Assembly (NCBI RefSeq): GCF_022200785.1
Contig: NZ_CP087585.1
Coordinates: 4,650,001-4,714,000, forward strand
Reading direction: 5' to 3'
DNA: 64,000 nt
Source of the DNA: Pedobacter mucosus
GTDB lineage: Bacteria; Bacteroidota; Bacteroidia; Sphingobacteriales; Sphingobacteriaceae
Every line of letters starts with the position of its first letter. Within the stretch, counting starts at the first letter, position 1. This document shows, piece after piece, positions 63,557 to 64,000 of this stretch. A model generated the notes under the pieces. It was not told where the DNA came from. It did not search any database and worked only from the letters and a program-made list of their open reading frames with translations. Position numbers and translations under genes: made by a program.

Positions 63557-64000
63557 TTACCAGCTTAATTCATTTAGAGCTTTCTTATATTTTTCTTCAT
63601 CAAAACGATAAAGATGTGGTGCTTTGTGTGCGCCACCTTTTCTAGGTTCGTCAAGTTTGATTAAAATGTCATAACGCATAATTTTCCTGTAGAAATTTCC
63701 CCGGTTTAATTTTTGGCCAAGAATAGTTTCATATAATGATTGCAATTCAGGCATGGTAAAGGTTTTTGGCATCAAATTATATCCTATTGGCTTATAACTT
63801 AATTGCTCCCGAAGGGTTTTAAGTGCCTTTTTTAATATCAATTCGTGATCCATTACCATTGTTGGTAATTGATTTATGGATACCCATTCGCAGCTTTCTG
63901 AAAACGAATCAGGAATAGGAGTAACATTAGTTTGATCAACCAATGCATAATATCCAACAGTAATGAAGCGCTGCTTATGCCATAAATCATCTTTGTAAGC
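63557..64000 (-). CDS. Nudix hydrolase with C-terminal winged helix (NrtR-like), 5' end beyond the window
   Basis: The frame is open to the last base, so at least 147 residues are present and the start lies outside. Visible: the end of the Nudix domain (YKDDLWHKQRFITVGYYALV; CEWVSINQLPTMVMDHELIL) and a winged helix (PKTFTMPELQSLYETILGQK then LNRGNFYRKIMRYDILIKL, ending HKAPHLYRFDEEKY). This layout is that of NrtR-type regulators and related sugar-responsive repressors. The Nudix box itself is not in the window, so catalytic capacity is unknown. Confidence 0.85.
   Translation of the reverse strand, partial: AYKDDLWHKQRFITVGYYALVDQTNVTPIPDSFSESCEWVSINQLPTMVMDHELILKKALKTLREQLSYKPIGYNLMPKTFTMPELQSLYETILGQKLNRGNFYRKIMRYDILIKLDEPRKGGAHKAPHLYRFDEEKYKKALNELSW

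Overview
The window looks like a chromosome segment of a Bacteroidota bacterium of the Sphingobacteriaceae (Pedobacter-like). The evidence is: AT-rich DNA; start codons without Shine-Dalgarno sequences; many promoters carrying the Bacteroidota -7 box TAnnTTTG; and gene families typical of the phylum (DUF4833, DUF3748, M1 peptidase with an MEYPM motif, standalone S74-like chaperone). The taxon is inferred from gene content, not from an rRNA gene.

Layout. 1-600: five ~110-120 bp tandem repeats. 700-3750: cold-shock protein, DegP/HtrA protease, DapF. 3980-9923: an AcrA-AcrB-TolC type RND efflux operon, preceded by a 16-bp perfect palindrome and a tiny membrane ORF. 9970-10520: repeat-rich intergenic DNA, including a 21-bp minisatellite. 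10650-23290: housekeeping and stress genes (OsmC, M1 peptidase, GreA, HIT, pirin, OYE with an ArsR regulator, an H1-like basic protein, MarR plus a frameshifted MFS pump, GNAT, YidR-like propeller). 23480-27310: YdeI-like protein and a surface-glycan group (GT4, NodB-type deacetylase, acyltransferase). 27529-30263: a tight five-gene operon (PhyH dioxygenase, a 56-aa protein, CDP-alcohol phosphotransferase, GtrA, DUF4833) that may modify membrane lipid or glycan. 30615-35713: YeiH transporter, clan GH-A glycosidase, DUF421 protein with a zinc ribbon, SGNH lipoprotein.

36154-48545 is a ~12.4 kb genomic island in the 3' end of a tRNA-Glu gene. A 22-bp direct repeat of the tRNA 3' end bounds it, and the old tRNA terminator is stranded at the far end (36117-36150). 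It holds a decayed Toprim (DUF2220/JetD-like) gene, a truncated HlyD, a secreted TPR protein with a poly-A frameshift, a DUF6119/TIGR04141-family protein, two small DNA-binding regulators, a 46-aa Pro/Lys-rich peptide gene, an unknown membrane protein, an IS21-family element and a tyrosine integrase. The IS21 right end cuts the integrase before its catalytic Tyr, so the island is probably locked in place. The DUF6119 gene, the peptide gene and the regulator pair are the best candidates for poorly described biology.

48525-49483: two tRNA-Glu/initiator tRNA-fMet pairs. 49594-64000: core genome with Era, Der, two GNATs, CtpA protease, MurQ, a conserved unknown, a Bax-inhibitor-1 protein, a SAM-I riboswitch leading metH and metF, two small exported proteins, and a Nudix/winged-helix gene running off the end.

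Dispersed REPIN-like palindromes (GTCATcCTGA...TCAGcATGAC) occur at 15768, 16080 and 61547.
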